Origin: Corynebacterium tuberculostearicum SK141
GTDB taxonomy: Bacteria; Actinomycetota; Actinomycetes; Mycobacteriales; Mycobacteriaceae
DNA: 64,000 nt
Direction: 5' to 3'
NCBI RefSeq assembly: GCF_000175635.1
Contig: NZ_ACVP01000003.1
Span: 1-64,000, forward strand
Part shown: positions 24,412-32,863 of the stretch, piece after piece
Position numbering within the stretch: the first letter of the stretch is position 1
How the letters are laid out: each line of letters begins with the position of its first letter
Notes under the pieces: generated by a model
What the model saw: the letters and a program-made list of their open reading frames with translations, nothing else
Database searches by the model: none
Told to the model about the DNA's origin: nothing
Made by a program: the position numbers and the translations under genes

Positions 24412-24448
24412 GGGAAAGGCACCTACCCAAATCCGCTGGGCAGGTGCC
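24412..24448 (-). terminator. Terminator of the UPF0182 gene
   Basis: GGCACCT (24418-24424) pairs with AGGTGCC (24442-24448), extended by ACCC/GGGC-type pairing, and is followed on the minus strand by TTTCCC. It is 26 bp beyond the UPF0182 stop. Confidence 0.75.
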
Positions 24449-24474
24449 TAATCGATCGCGATTATAAGCCGGAA

Positions 24475-27465
24475 CTACTTGTCCGTCTTCTGATAAGACT
24501 CCACAGCCTTGTCGAGCTCATCCAGGGCGCGGCCGTATTCCTCGAAGGAGCCATCGCGCGCATCTTCAAGCCCCTTCAGGGCCTTATTGATGTCATCGAT
24601 GGCACCCGCCTCGTCGGAAGAAGACGGAGCGGAAGCCGGGGCCGAAGGCTTATCGTCCTTAGACTCCTTCTTGTTCTCCTCATCCTTGGCGCCGCCCTTG
24701 TCCTCGGAATCGCCGTCGACTTCCTCGATGTTCTGGGCAGACTTGGCGTCGATTCCCACCTGCTCGAGGGCATCGCCGATGGTCGGAGCATAGCCCACGC
24801 GGCCCTTATAGGACACGAGCACGCGCAACAGCTTCGGGAAGGCAGAAGCCTGGTCCTTGCGCTGGGAGTAGATCGGCTCGAGGTACAGGATTTCGCCGCC
24901 GCCTACCGGCAGTGCCAGCAGGTTACCGTTGTGCAGGTCATTGGTGCCCTCCCACAGGGTGCGGTCGCGGGCGACCTGGTCGGAGGACATCATCGCATCC
25001 TGTGCCTGCTTCGGGCCCTGGGTCTGTGTATTGGTGGGCAGCACGCGCACGGTGATATCACCGTAGTTTTCCGGTTCGGAGGATACGGCCATGTGCGCAG
25101 ACAGGAACTCGCGGTTAAGACCACGGTAAGAGGTGGTCAGCTGGAAAGTCGGCTTGCCGGTCTCCGGGTCAGCGGCCATCACGTAGTACGGCGGCTGATT
25201 GAGCTGGCGGGATTCCTCCGCGGTGGGGTCATTCGGCACGGACCAGAAGGCATCGTTATTGAAGAAGACATTTGGATCATCCACGTGGTAGCGAGCTAAC
25301 AGGTCACGCTGCACCTTGAACATATCCTCCGGATAGCGGAAGTGCTCGCGCAGCTCATCGGAGATCTCCGCCTCAGGCTTAACGACGTCCGGGAACACAC
25401 CCTCCCAAGCCTTGAGCACCGGGTCATTCTTGTCGAACTCGTACAGGTCCACAGTGCCGTCATAGGCATCGACGGTGGCCTTGACCGAGTTCCGGATATA
25501 GCCGACCTTGTCATTGACCAAGCGCTGGGTGGTGCCATCGGGATTGAGGGTGTCCTGGGTGGCGTCGGAAAGCGAGGCACGCTGGGAGTAAGGCAGGGAC
25601 TCCAAGGTGGTATAGCCATCCACAATCCACTTCAGGCGGCCATCAACCACGGCTGGGTAGGTAGCGGAATCGGTGGTCAGCCACGGAGCAACCTTTTCCA
25701 CGCGCTCGCGCGGATCGCGGTCATATAGCAGCTTGGACTCGCTGCCGACGCGATCCGAGAGCAGGAAGTTCAGCTCGCGATACTTGGCGGCATACATGGT
25801 GCGGTCAAAGATATTGCCGATGCCAACGCCGCCCTTGCCGTCATAGGTGTAGGTGGAGCTATCGGTGTCGTATTCGACTGGGTTATCGCCGGTCTTGCCG
25901 GTAATCGCATAATCCATGCCGTCGGCCGCGCCGGCAATGACCGGGCCGTAGTAGATGCGCGGCTGATCTACCTTAATGCCAAGGGACTTCTCTGCGTCCT
26001 GGGTCTCGCCTTCGCCCTCGGACTCGCCGGCCTGAGTCTGTAGGTCAGACACGGTAAAGATGGGGAAACCACCGCGGGCAGAACCTGCATCGCGGGCCAC
26101 CTCGTCGACCTTATTGGCCTGCGCTGCCACGAAGCCATTGCCGTGGGTGTAGACGGTGTGGCGGTTAATCCAGTCCGACTGATTCTCTCGCAGCTCGTTC
26201 GGATCCAGCTCGCGGGCGGCGACGACGAAGTCGCGCTTCTTGCCGTCGATCTCGTAGCGGTCCATCGACAGCGTCTCTGGGAAGCCGTAGAAGTTCTTCA
26301 GCTGCTGCATCTGGGTGAAGGTAGGAGAAAGGATCTCCGGATCCAGCAGGCGGAGGTTATTGATGGTGGCGTTATCAGAGGCCACCTTGTCATCGGAGAC
26401 ATCATCCCCGCCCCAGTTGTCTTCATAGGTGACGTGATCATCCGTGAGCCCATAGGCATAGCGGGTGGCCTCGATATTGCGGGCGATGGATTCTTCTTCC
26501 TTTGCCTGGCGGTTGGGCTGTACGGAAAAGCGTTCCATCAGCAGCGGCCATGCCTGGCCAATGACCAGCGAGGACAGCAGCATCAGCACCACGGCCAGGC
26601 CGGGGATGCGCAGGTCCTTGATGACAACGGCCATAAACAGGGCCACGGCCACGAAGATGCCAATGATCATCAAGATAATTTTCGCCGGCAGGTAGGCGTG
26701 AATATCGGTATAGGAACCACCGGTAAAGAGGTCGTGCTGGGTATTAAGCAGCTCATAGCGCTCCAACCAGTAGCCGATGACCTGGACTACCATCCACAGG
26801 CCGGCGGTAATCGCCAGCTGCAGGCGAGCGGGGTGGGAGATCGAGCCGCGCACACCGGCGGTCTTATTGCCAATGCGGATGCCGCCCAGCACGTAGTGGC
26901 CGAAAAGCGCAATAAGGAAGGCCAGGATCAACAAGATGGACAGGGTGCTAACCACCATCTTGAGAACTGGCAACGTGAAGGCATAAAAACCTAGATCGTG
27001 GTGGAACTGGGCGTCTTGTTCGCCGAATTCCTGACCGTTGAGGAAGAGCAGTACCGTGCGCCAATTGGACTGGCCGATGAAACCGGCGATGATGCCCACG
27101 ACGGCGGGGATGACCTTGAAGAAGACACCCATGGACTTCTCAATGGACTTGCGGTACTGATACACCGGCGAGTTCAGGTCTCCCAAGTCGAGCGAATCCG
27201 GGCGCCCGCGCCAAGCAAAGTAGCCGGCGGCCCACACCACTGCAGCGGCCACAAGACCGAAGATGATAAAGAGGACTATCCGCGCAATAATCGCGGTGGT
27301 GAAGACGTTCCGGTATTCAATCGCACCAAACCACCTCCAATCCGTGTACATGCCCACGAGCATGGGGCCGAAGAACAAGAGGACGGCAATGATGGCCGCA
27401 ATGATTGTCGCGACCCGCGGGGGCCGCTTCAACGGGGCGGCTGGTGTGGATGACCCTAAGGACAA
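24475..27465 (-). CDS. UPF0182 family membrane protein
   Basis: About 996 residues with seven or so N-terminal membrane helices (first LVFFGPMLVGMYTDWRWFG-like segment near 30-50) and a large extracytoplasmic domain from about 320. The family feature YTDWRWFGAIEYRNVFTT is plain. The last 100 residues are acidic and rich in Lys, Asp and Ser (DGDSEDKGGAKDEENKKESKDD). TTG at 27465 with GGAG nine bases upstream is preferred; TTG 27477 is possible. The function is unknown; the family is conserved across actinobacteria. It diverges from the PPA1309-type gene and is followed by a terminator. Confidence 0.9.
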   Translation of the reverse strand: MSLGSSTPAAPLKRPPRVATIIAAIIAVLLFFGPMLVGMYTDWRWFGAIEYRNVFTTAIIARIVLFIIFGLVAAAVVWAAGYFAWRGRPDSLDLGDLNSPVYQYRKSIEKSMGVFFKVIPAVVGIIAGFIGQSNWRTVLLFLNGQEFGEQDAQFHHDLGFYAFTLPVLKMVVSTLSILLILAFLIALFGHYVLGGIRIGNKTAGVRGSISHPARLQLAITAGLWMVVQVIGYWLERYELLNTQHDLFTGGSYTDIHAYLPAKIILMIIGIFVAVALFMAVVIKDLRIPGLAVVLMLLSSLVIGQAWPLLMERFSVQPNRQAKEEESIARNIEATRYAYGLTDDHVTYEDNWGGDDVSDDKVASDNATINNLRLLDPEILSPTFTQMQQLKNFYGFPETLSMDRYEIDGKKRDFVVAARELDPNELRENQSDWINRHTVYTHGNGFVAAQANKVDEVARDAGSARGGFPIFTVSDLQTQAGESEGEGETQDAEKSLGIKVDQPRIYYGPVIAGAADGMDYAITGKTGDNPVEYDTDSSTYTYDGKGGVGIGNIFDRTMYAAKYRELNFLLSDRVGSESKLLYDRDPRERVEKVAPWLTTDSATYPAVVDGRLKWIVDGYTTLESLPYSQRASLSDATQDTLNPDGTTQRLVNDKVGYIRNSVKATVDAYDGTVDLYEFDKNDPVLKAWEGVFPDVVKPEAEISDELREHFRYPEDMFKVQRDLLARYHVDDPNVFFNNDAFWSVPNDPTAEESRQLNQPPYYVMAADPETGKPTFQLTTSYRGLNREFLSAHMAVSSEPENYGDITVRVLPTNTQTQGPKQAQDAMMSSDQVARDRTLWEGTNDLHNGNLLALPVGGGEILYLEPIYSQRKDQASAFPKLLRVLVSYKGRVGYAPTIGDALEQVGIDAKSAQNIEEVDGDSEDKGGAKDEENKKESKDDKPSAPASAPSSSDEAGAIDDINKALKGLEDARDGSFEEYGRALDELDKAVESYQKTDK

Positions 27466-27555
27466 CGCCAGCTCCAATCAACTAGTGCGAATTTAAAACC
27501 TGTAGACTTCTTCCAGCTTAAGGAAGCAATACACAGATAACGAATAAGGATGTTC

Positions 27556-28092
27556 ATGAGTTCCCCCGAATTATCACAGCCAGCTTTAAACCGCGCGATG
27601 ACCGAAGCCGTGGAATTCGTCCACGCCGAAGGCTGGGACGCCCGCCCCACCATCTTCGCGCTGGTTCCCACCCACTTGGTAGCCGATCAGCTTGCCGCGC
27701 TCGATGAAGAGGACGCGGCGCCGCTTACCCTCATCGTGCAGGATAATGTGCCCGAAAACATTGAGCCTGGTTCTGAGCAGCTGGCCGATTATGTCTCCCG
27801 CCTGGCCTGGCCGCGCGAGGTCGCCGGCGTCATCTTGGCCCAAGAGATTAAGTTCCGCGATACCTCCAGCGAGGACCCCTCCCCTCGCCCGGCGCGCCTT
27901 TATTCCGGTGCGCTGCGCGAGGAAGGCATCGAAACCACGTTGCTGCAGCTGCGCCCCACCGAGGAGGAGTTGGAAGCGGCCGGACCGTTCGCGGAAGATG
28001 ACATCCAGCTGCGCGGCGGCCCCCAGGTAGCTCCGGGGGTCATTGCGGCCTTGCGCTATGGGCTGAACCAAGACCCGGATGAGCTAGATTAG
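27556..28092 (+). CDS. PPA1309 family protein
   Basis: A 178-residue soluble protein of the actinobacterial PPA1309 family. Conserved-looking parts are EFVHAEGWDARPTIFALVPT, a WPREVAGVILAQEI section and the C-terminal PQVAPGVIAALRYGL. The start at ATG 27556 has GGA eight bases upstream; ATG 27550 is too close to it. The family has no assigned reaction. In relatives it is found next to the YlbL-like protease and UPF0182 genes, as here. Confidence 0.8.
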   Translation: MSSPELSQPALNRAMTEAVEFVHAEGWDARPTIFALVPTHLVADQLAALDEEDAAPLTLIVQDNVPENIEPGSEQLADYVSRLAWPREVAGVILAQEIKFRDTSSEDPSPRPARLYSGALREEGIETTLLQLRPTEEELEAAGPFAEDDIQLRGGPQVAPGVIAALRYGLNQDPDELD

Positions 28093-28138
28093 ACTGAAGT
28101 GACAATTCTCGCCTGCGACTAAGGAGCATTTTCCTACC

Positions 28139-28810
28139 GTGCGACGCATTACTCTCACTCGCCTGACCTCCACCCGCGCCACCGCAGCAGCGCTTCTGCT
28201 GGGTGTAGGCGTGAGCACTGCCGCTTGTTCCTCGGACGATGCCGCGCCTGCCGACGCCCCCGTGGAGACCACCACCGCAGGTGCCGAGTCCACCGCCCCT
28301 GCGGCGGATACCGCTGAGGAAACCAGCACCGCCTCTAGCTCCTCTTCCACCGTTGAGTCCAGCGCGGAATCGAGCGCGGCGGAAAGCTCGGAGGCGTCTG
28401 AGGGGGCGTCGGCAAGCAAGGAGCCCGACAACGAAAAATTGGAAAAGTCTGTAGCCAAGGCCTATGACATCTTTGCTCCGGTAGCGCCCAAGGAGCTCTT
28501 CGCGCACTTCGACCGCTGCGATTCCACGGGCGGGGACGATTCCTATAATTGCTCTGGGCCGGAGGTAGGCCAGTTCCAGTTCTTCCGCTCGCACTCCAAG
28601 GCCAAGCAAACCACGCAGGTGCTCACCGAGCTGCGCAGCTCGCAGGTCATTGAGGATGACGGCGACCGCGTCGTAGGCTGGTCCACCTTGGGAACCACCG
28701 CGGTCATCACCGTGGTGGACAATAAAGAAGGCATGGTTATGCAGCAGATGATCTCCTCCGACCAGGAAGACCCGGAAGAGAAGATCAAGGAGCTGGGCCT
28801 AGCTAAGTAA
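28139..28810 (+). CDS. Secreted lipoprotein of unknown function
   Basis: A 223-residue protein beginning with GTG at 28139, GGAG upstream. The signal ends in a lipobox (STAAC, Cys about 30). Residues 31-98 form a disordered Ser/Thr/Ala/Glu linker. The mature domain (about 100-223) has two Cys in CDSTGGDDSYNC that probably pair, and a beta-rich section (VVGWSTLGTTAVITVVDNKEG). It is placed between the PPA1309-type gene and the convergent PDZ protease. A surface-anchored sensor or inhibitor-like role is conceivable but not shown. One GTCGGCAAGC copy lies at 28408 in the linker. Confidence 0.75.
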   Translation: MRRITLTRLTSTRATAAALLLGVGVSTAACSSDDAAPADAPVETTTAGAESTAPAADTAEETSTASSSSSTVESSAESSAAESSEASEGASASKEPDNEKLEKSVAKAYDIFAPVAPKELFAHFDRCDSTGGDDSYNCSGPEVGQFQFFRSHSKAKQTTQVLTELRSSQVIEDDGDRVVGWSTLGTTAVITVVDNKEGMVMQQMISSDQEDPEEKIKELGLAK

Positions 28811-28815
28811 GCCGG

Positions 28816-29880
28816 CTACTGGCAGGTTTTAATCTCCTTGCCGTCCGCGAAGTCCTTCATCGTGGACACTGCCTCATCCAAGGTGGAAACTTCCGCGATG
28901 GGCATATCGCCGTGGTCGCTCGCGGCGGCCTCGGAGCAATTGTCCTTCGGCGCGAGGAAGAGCTCCGCGCCCGCCTCGTGTGCCGCGGCGATTTTATGTT
29001 GGATGCCGCCAATGGGGCCCACTTTGCCATCTTCCTGAATTGTGCCCGTACCGGCCACGAACTTGCCGCCGGTGAGATCTTCCTCGTTGAGCTTATCGAT
29101 GACCGCCAGGGTGAACATCATGCCGGCGGAGGGGCCGCCAATATCCTGCAGGTTGTATTTGACCTTTATATCGTCTTGCGGAACCGAGAGCATGGCGATG
29201 CCCAGCATTGCCTGCCCCTTTTGGTGGGGGTTCTCCCCTAGCTCGATTTCTTCTTCTTGCTCCTTGCCGCCCCGCTGGACGGTCAGCGTGACCTTATCGC
29301 CAGGGCTTTTCTGCTTGATGACGTCTTGGACCTCGCCCGGCTCCGAGACCTCCTTGCCGTCTACTGCGGTAATGACATCGTCCTTCTTCAGCGTGCCCTG
29401 CGCCGCGCCCTCATCCAAAACTTCCGCGATGGTGATCTTTACCGGCAGGTGCAGGTAATCCATGGCCGCCACGGTGGCTGCAGACTCGGACTGGGTAAAG
29501 GCCTGCTTATTGGACTCTTCTACCTCTTTATCGCTCATATTCTGCGGAATGACGGTATCGATGGGCACGATGGTGTCATCGGTCATCATCCAGCGGCCCA
29601 GCGCCTGTGCGAGGGTCATATTGGTGCGCACGGAGACCGTGGTCATGTTGAGGTGGCCGTCGGTGTCATAGGTTTTCGGCGCCTGAACATCAACGACCTG
29701 GGTGCCGTCGACCTCCCCCAACGTGTCCACCGTGGGACCTGGGCCCTCGGCGGCATAAGGCACGGTCAAAGACACATCGGTGCCGGGGATATGGTCAAGC
29801 GATACCAACGCACCGGTGAGGACGACGGGGATGGCGCCCCAGGCGATGGTGCGGACGCGACGGCTAGCAGGAGAATTCAC
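28816..29880 (-). CDS. YlbL-type PDZ/Lon-like (S16) membrane protease
   Basis: A 354-residue protein with one N-terminal membrane segment (residues 10-28), a PDZ domain (about 145-225) and a C-terminal Lon-type protease domain. The Ser-Lys dyad is visible as Ser251 in IGGPSAGMMFT and Lys296 in GGIQHKIAAA. The active site should face outside the membrane. The gene starts with GTG 29880. It converges on the lipoprotein gene (5 bp apart) and diverges from the Zincin_2 gene, the same pairing as in mycobacteria. Confidence 0.92.
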   Translation of the reverse strand: MNSPASRRVRTIAWGAIPVVLTGALVSLDHIPGTDVSLTVPYAAEGPGPTVDTLGEVDGTQVVDVQAPKTYDTDGHLNMTTVSVRTNMTLAQALGRWMMTDDTIVPIDTVIPQNMSDKEVEESNKQAFTQSESAATVAAMDYLHLPVKITIAEVLDEGAAQGTLKKDDVITAVDGKEVSEPGEVQDVIKQKSPGDKVTLTVQRGGKEQEEEIELGENPHQKGQAMLGIAMLSVPQDDIKVKYNLQDIGGPSAGMMFTLAVIDKLNEEDLTGGKFVAGTGTIQEDGKVGPIGGIQHKIAAAHEAGAELFLAPKDNCSEAAASDHGDMPIAEVSTLDEAVSTMKDFADGKEIKTCQ

Positions 29881-29973
29881 GGATCAATACCCTACAACCT
29901 TTGCCGTAGTGTTCGCTGTCAGCGTAGCGGGGATCATGGAAAGTAGCCGGATGGTGCCGGTAGATTAGGACGC

Positions 29974-31395
29974 ATGAGCAACGGATTCGGTTTTTCTTTC
30001 CCCAATAACGATGACGACGATAATGACGGACGTCGTGACCAGAACCCGTTCGGCGCATTCGGCGGCGCTAATGGTGGCGGCCTGGGTGACATGCTGAACC
30101 AGTTCGGTCAGATGCTGTCCGGCATGGGCTCTTCCATGAACTCGCCGGAAAACTCCGGCCCAGTCAATTACGACATGGCTAAGCGCATCGCCCTGCAGCA
30201 GATCTCGCAGTCCAAGGCGGTAAGCGCGGACGATACCAAGGCCGTAGAGGAATCCGTCCGCTTGGCGGAACTCTGGCTTGATGACGCCACCTATTTGCCC
30301 ACCGCCTCTGGCACGGCCAAAGCCTGGGATTCCAAGCAGTGGTTGGAAGAGACCATGCCGGCGTGGCAACGCATGGTCACCCCGGTGGCAGAGCACATGA
30401 ATGATGCTCAGCTGGACTCCATGCCAGAAGAGGCCCGCGAGATGATGGGCCCCATGACCAAGATGATGAACCAGATGTCTGGCATGAATTTTGGCATGCA
30501 GCTTGGCCACGCCTTGGGCGATTTGGCTTCCCAGGCGCTGACCGGCTCCGATTTCGGCCTGCCCATCGCCCCAGCCAATACCGTGGCACTGTTGCCACAG
30601 ACCATCCAGAAGGTCGCCCGCGAGCTCAATGTTCCTGGCCAGGAGGTACTGGTTTATATTGCCGCCCGCGAGGCTGCCCGCCAGCGCCTGTTCAAGCACG
30701 TGCCGTGGCTGGTAGAGCGCATCGTCTCCTCCGTGGAGGAATATGCCATCGGCCTGGTTATTGATACCTCCCACCTGGAGGAAGTCACCCGCGAACTCAA
30801 CCTCGAGTCCGGCGATCCACAGGCAATCCAGGATGCAATGAGCAAGTTGCAGGGCATGGACCTCTCCCCGCGCATTACGTCGAAGAACACTGCGGCCGCA
30901 TCCCGCCTCGAGACCCTCTTGGCGCTGGTGGAAGGCTGGGCCGAGCACGTCGTTACTGAGGCACTGGGCGAGCGCATCCCGTCGACCTCGAAGCTGACCC
31001 AGGCATGGGCGCACCGCCGCAGCACCGGCGGTTCCGCCGAGAACGCCTTCAGCAAGGTGGTCGGCATCGAGCTCAATGCCCCGAAGGTCTCTGAGGCCGC
31101 TGAGCTATGGCGCCGCGCCACCGTCGCCGTAGGCGCGGAAAAGCGCGATAAGGCTTGGGATCACCCGGACTTCCTGCCTACTGCGGAGCACCTCGATAAC
31201 CCGGCCGCCTTTATCGACTCCCTGCTGGACGAAGGCCCGGATGAGGGCTTTGAAGAAGAGTTTGCCAAGCTGGAGGAAATGCTGAAGAACGGCGAGGATA
31301 CCTCTGCGGCGCAGGGCGACGAGTCCAAGGAGTCCGAGAAGCCGGAAGACCAAGACGACAAGAAGGACAAGGGCAACGAGGACGAGGAGAACTAG
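29974..31395 (+). CDS. Zincin_2/DUF2342 family protein
   Basis: A 473-residue protein of the putative zinc-dependent metalloprotease family found in actinobacteria (TIGR03624/Zincin_2). The N-terminus is Asn/Asp/Gly-rich; the core runs from about 65 to 400 and includes the VYIAAREAARQRLF and LVEGWAEHVV segments that mark the family. No canonical HExxH is visible. The last 60 residues are acidic (EEMLKNGEDTSAAQGDES...). It is soluble. The stop overlaps the convergent YgjP-like stop, sharing CTAG. Confidence 0.85.
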   Translation: MSNGFGFSFPNNDDDDNDGRRDQNPFGAFGGANGGGLGDMLNQFGQMLSGMGSSMNSPENSGPVNYDMAKRIALQQISQSKAVSADDTKAVEESVRLAELWLDDATYLPTASGTAKAWDSKQWLEETMPAWQRMVTPVAEHMNDAQLDSMPEEAREMMGPMTKMMNQMSGMNFGMQLGHALGDLASQALTGSDFGLPIAPANTVALLPQTIQKVARELNVPGQEVLVYIAAREAARQRLFKHVPWLVERIVSSVEEYAIGLVIDTSHLEEVTRELNLESGDPQAIQDAMSKLQGMDLSPRITSKNTAAASRLETLLALVEGWAEHVVTEALGERIPSTSKLTQAWAHRRSTGGSAENAFSKVVGIELNAPKVSEAAELWRRATVAVGAEKRDKAWDHPDFLPTAEHLDNPAAFIDSLLDEGPDEGFEEEFAKLEEMLKNGEDTSAAQGDESKESEKPEDQDDKKDKGNEDEEN

Positions 31396-31913
31396 CAGCC
31401 CCAGCGCTGATAGGCCTCAAGATAGCCCTTCGCCCGCTCAGCGTGGGGCGCCCTGTCCGCCCACTGCCAAAAATCCCGCCCGTGACGCGGAATAAAAGTG
31501 TGGGTGAGCTCGTGAATAATCACTGAATCCAGCACATAGTCCGGCACGTGTTGCAGCCGGTCACTGAGCCGAATATCCGCGGTGGAGGTAGTACAGCTAC
31601 CCCACCGCGTATTTTGATTGTTCACCCACCGAATAGAGCCGATGGTTGCACGGCCATCTAAATACGCCGCGTTGAGCCGCCGCGCATGTTCTTCGAGCTG
31701 GGCGTCCGTGCGCCGGCCGCTGCCCTGTTTCTTCTCCACCCGCGCCAACATATCCGCGACAGCTTCGCGCTCATCGCGCGCGGACATCCACGCGGGAATG
31801 CGTACCTCGAGCACCCCGGATACCATGCGCGCCTGCACGGTTTTCTTCCGCTTGGCAGAGCGAATGACTTTGACCTCTGGGGACTGCGGTGCGACAGGCT
31901 GCGTGCTCGACAT
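31392..31913 (-). CDS. YgjP-like (M48-related/DUF45) metallopeptidase
   Basis: The ATG at 31913 (MSSTQPVAPQ) gives 173 residues; an upstream frame to 31949 is not needed. The zinc site is HELTH (134-138) with His144, preceded by the family NQNTRWGSC motif (100-107). The YgjP/SprT-like family includes DNA-protein crosslink proteases, but the substrate here is unknown. It is divergent from the TOMM-like gene, with about 60 bp between starts. Confidence 0.88.
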   Translation of the reverse strand: MSSTQPVAPQSPEVKVIRSAKRKKTVQARMVSGVLEVRIPAWMSARDEREAVADMLARVEKKQGSGRRTDAQLEEHARRLNAAYLDGRATIGSIRWVNNQNTRWGSCTTSTADIRLSDRLQHVPDYVLDSVIIHELTHTFIPRHGRDFWQWADRAPHAERAKGYLEAYQRWGC

Positions 31914-31975
31914 GACAGGTGATTGTACCTGTGGTGCAATGGAGACCACATACTTCGGGGGAAGGGGCTAAAAGC

Positions 31976-32863
31976 GTGGGGATTTCTGCCACCCAGGTGG
32001 TCTTGGCGCCAGGCAGCGCAGTGTTTTGCCGTGAGGAAACGGTGATCCAATTCGGCATGGATGCTACCCGCGTCGGGGTTGCGGAAACTGGAAGCGCGCT
32101 CGCCGTCGCGACGGCTTTCAACACTGCTCGCGAGCCAGTGTCCCCGGAGGACTTGTCCCACCGGCTACGCGCCGCAGGGCTTGAGAAGGCGGCGGCGCTG
32201 AGCCTCATTGAAGACGCGCTGGACTACGGCATCCTCTGGCCACGCAACGCGGCCGATGCCACGGCAGACACCATTGTCCTCATGGGAGAATCCACCCTGG
32301 CGGAGAGGCTCCGCGCGCGCCTTGAGGCGGATGGCTTCCAAGTGCGCATACCGCTGGAGGAAGACAATGTCTTTTCCTATATCCACGACCTCGACGGCAT
32401 GTATCCGGTCCTCGCCGTGGACCAGCTGCACTGCCCGCTGGATTGCGCGAATGCACTCGCGGGCACCGGAACCACGTGGATTCCAGTATCTTTGCTGGAC
32501 AACCGTGGCGTCATCGGACCGGTACGTATCCGCGGCCAAGGCCCATGCCCATTGTGTGCGCACTTGGCGCGTGTGGATATGGACCCGCTTTGGAATATCA
32601 TCAGCACCCAGCTCACCCGCGTGCGCCGCACGCCAGAAAACGTGGTGCTCGATGCGGTTGCGGCGCATACGCAGGTGATCATCCGGCGGCTCATGGGGCG
32701 GCCGCTGCCGCCAGGCGCGCCAACCGCTAAGCCGCGCCCCGGACAACAATGGGAGGTCGATGTCTACGGACACCACCAGCAGCGCACTGTCATAGCGCAT
32801 CCACGCTGCCCGGTGTGCTTCGGCGGCAAGACCAACCTGGCTAGCTACGAACCGAACGAATAA
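31976..32863 (+). CDS. TOMM-cyclodehydratase-like (ThiF/E1-like) protein
   Basis: About 296 residues. The GTG at 31976 has GGGGGAAGGGG 8-15 bases upstream; an open frame from 31919 is possible. It begins with a PqqD/leader-binding-like strand-helix set (LAPGSAVFCREE, IQFGMDATRVGV), then a Rossmann-like core (TIVLMGESTLAERLRARLEADGFQVRI), and has two CPxC pairs (CPLC about 202, CPVC about 280) that should bind zinc, as in bacteriocin cyclodehydratase C proteins. No precursor peptide or YcaO partner is seen. Orthologues sit in the same place next to uvrD2 in mycobacteria, so a housekeeping role is more likely than a peptide-product cluster. Confidence 0.7.
   Translation: MGISATQVVLAPGSAVFCREETVIQFGMDATRVGVAETGSALAVATAFNTAREPVSPEDLSHRLRAAGLEKAAALSLIEDALDYGILWPRNAADATADTIVLMGESTLAERLRARLEADGFQVRIPLEEDNVFSYIHDLDGMYPVLAVDQLHCPLDCANALAGTGTTWIPVSLLDNRGVIGPVRIRGQGPCPLCAHLARVDMDPLWNIISTQLTRVRRTPENVVLDAVAAHTQVIIRRLMGRPLPPGAPTAKPRPGQQWEVDVYGHHQQRTVIAHPRCPVCFGGKTNLASYEPNE

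Noticed and set aside
31976..32863. TOMM or bacteriocin biosynthetic cluster
   Set aside because: Only one protein resembles the pathway; no precursor, YcaO, dehydrogenase or transporter is near, and the gene is syntenic with housekeeping loci.
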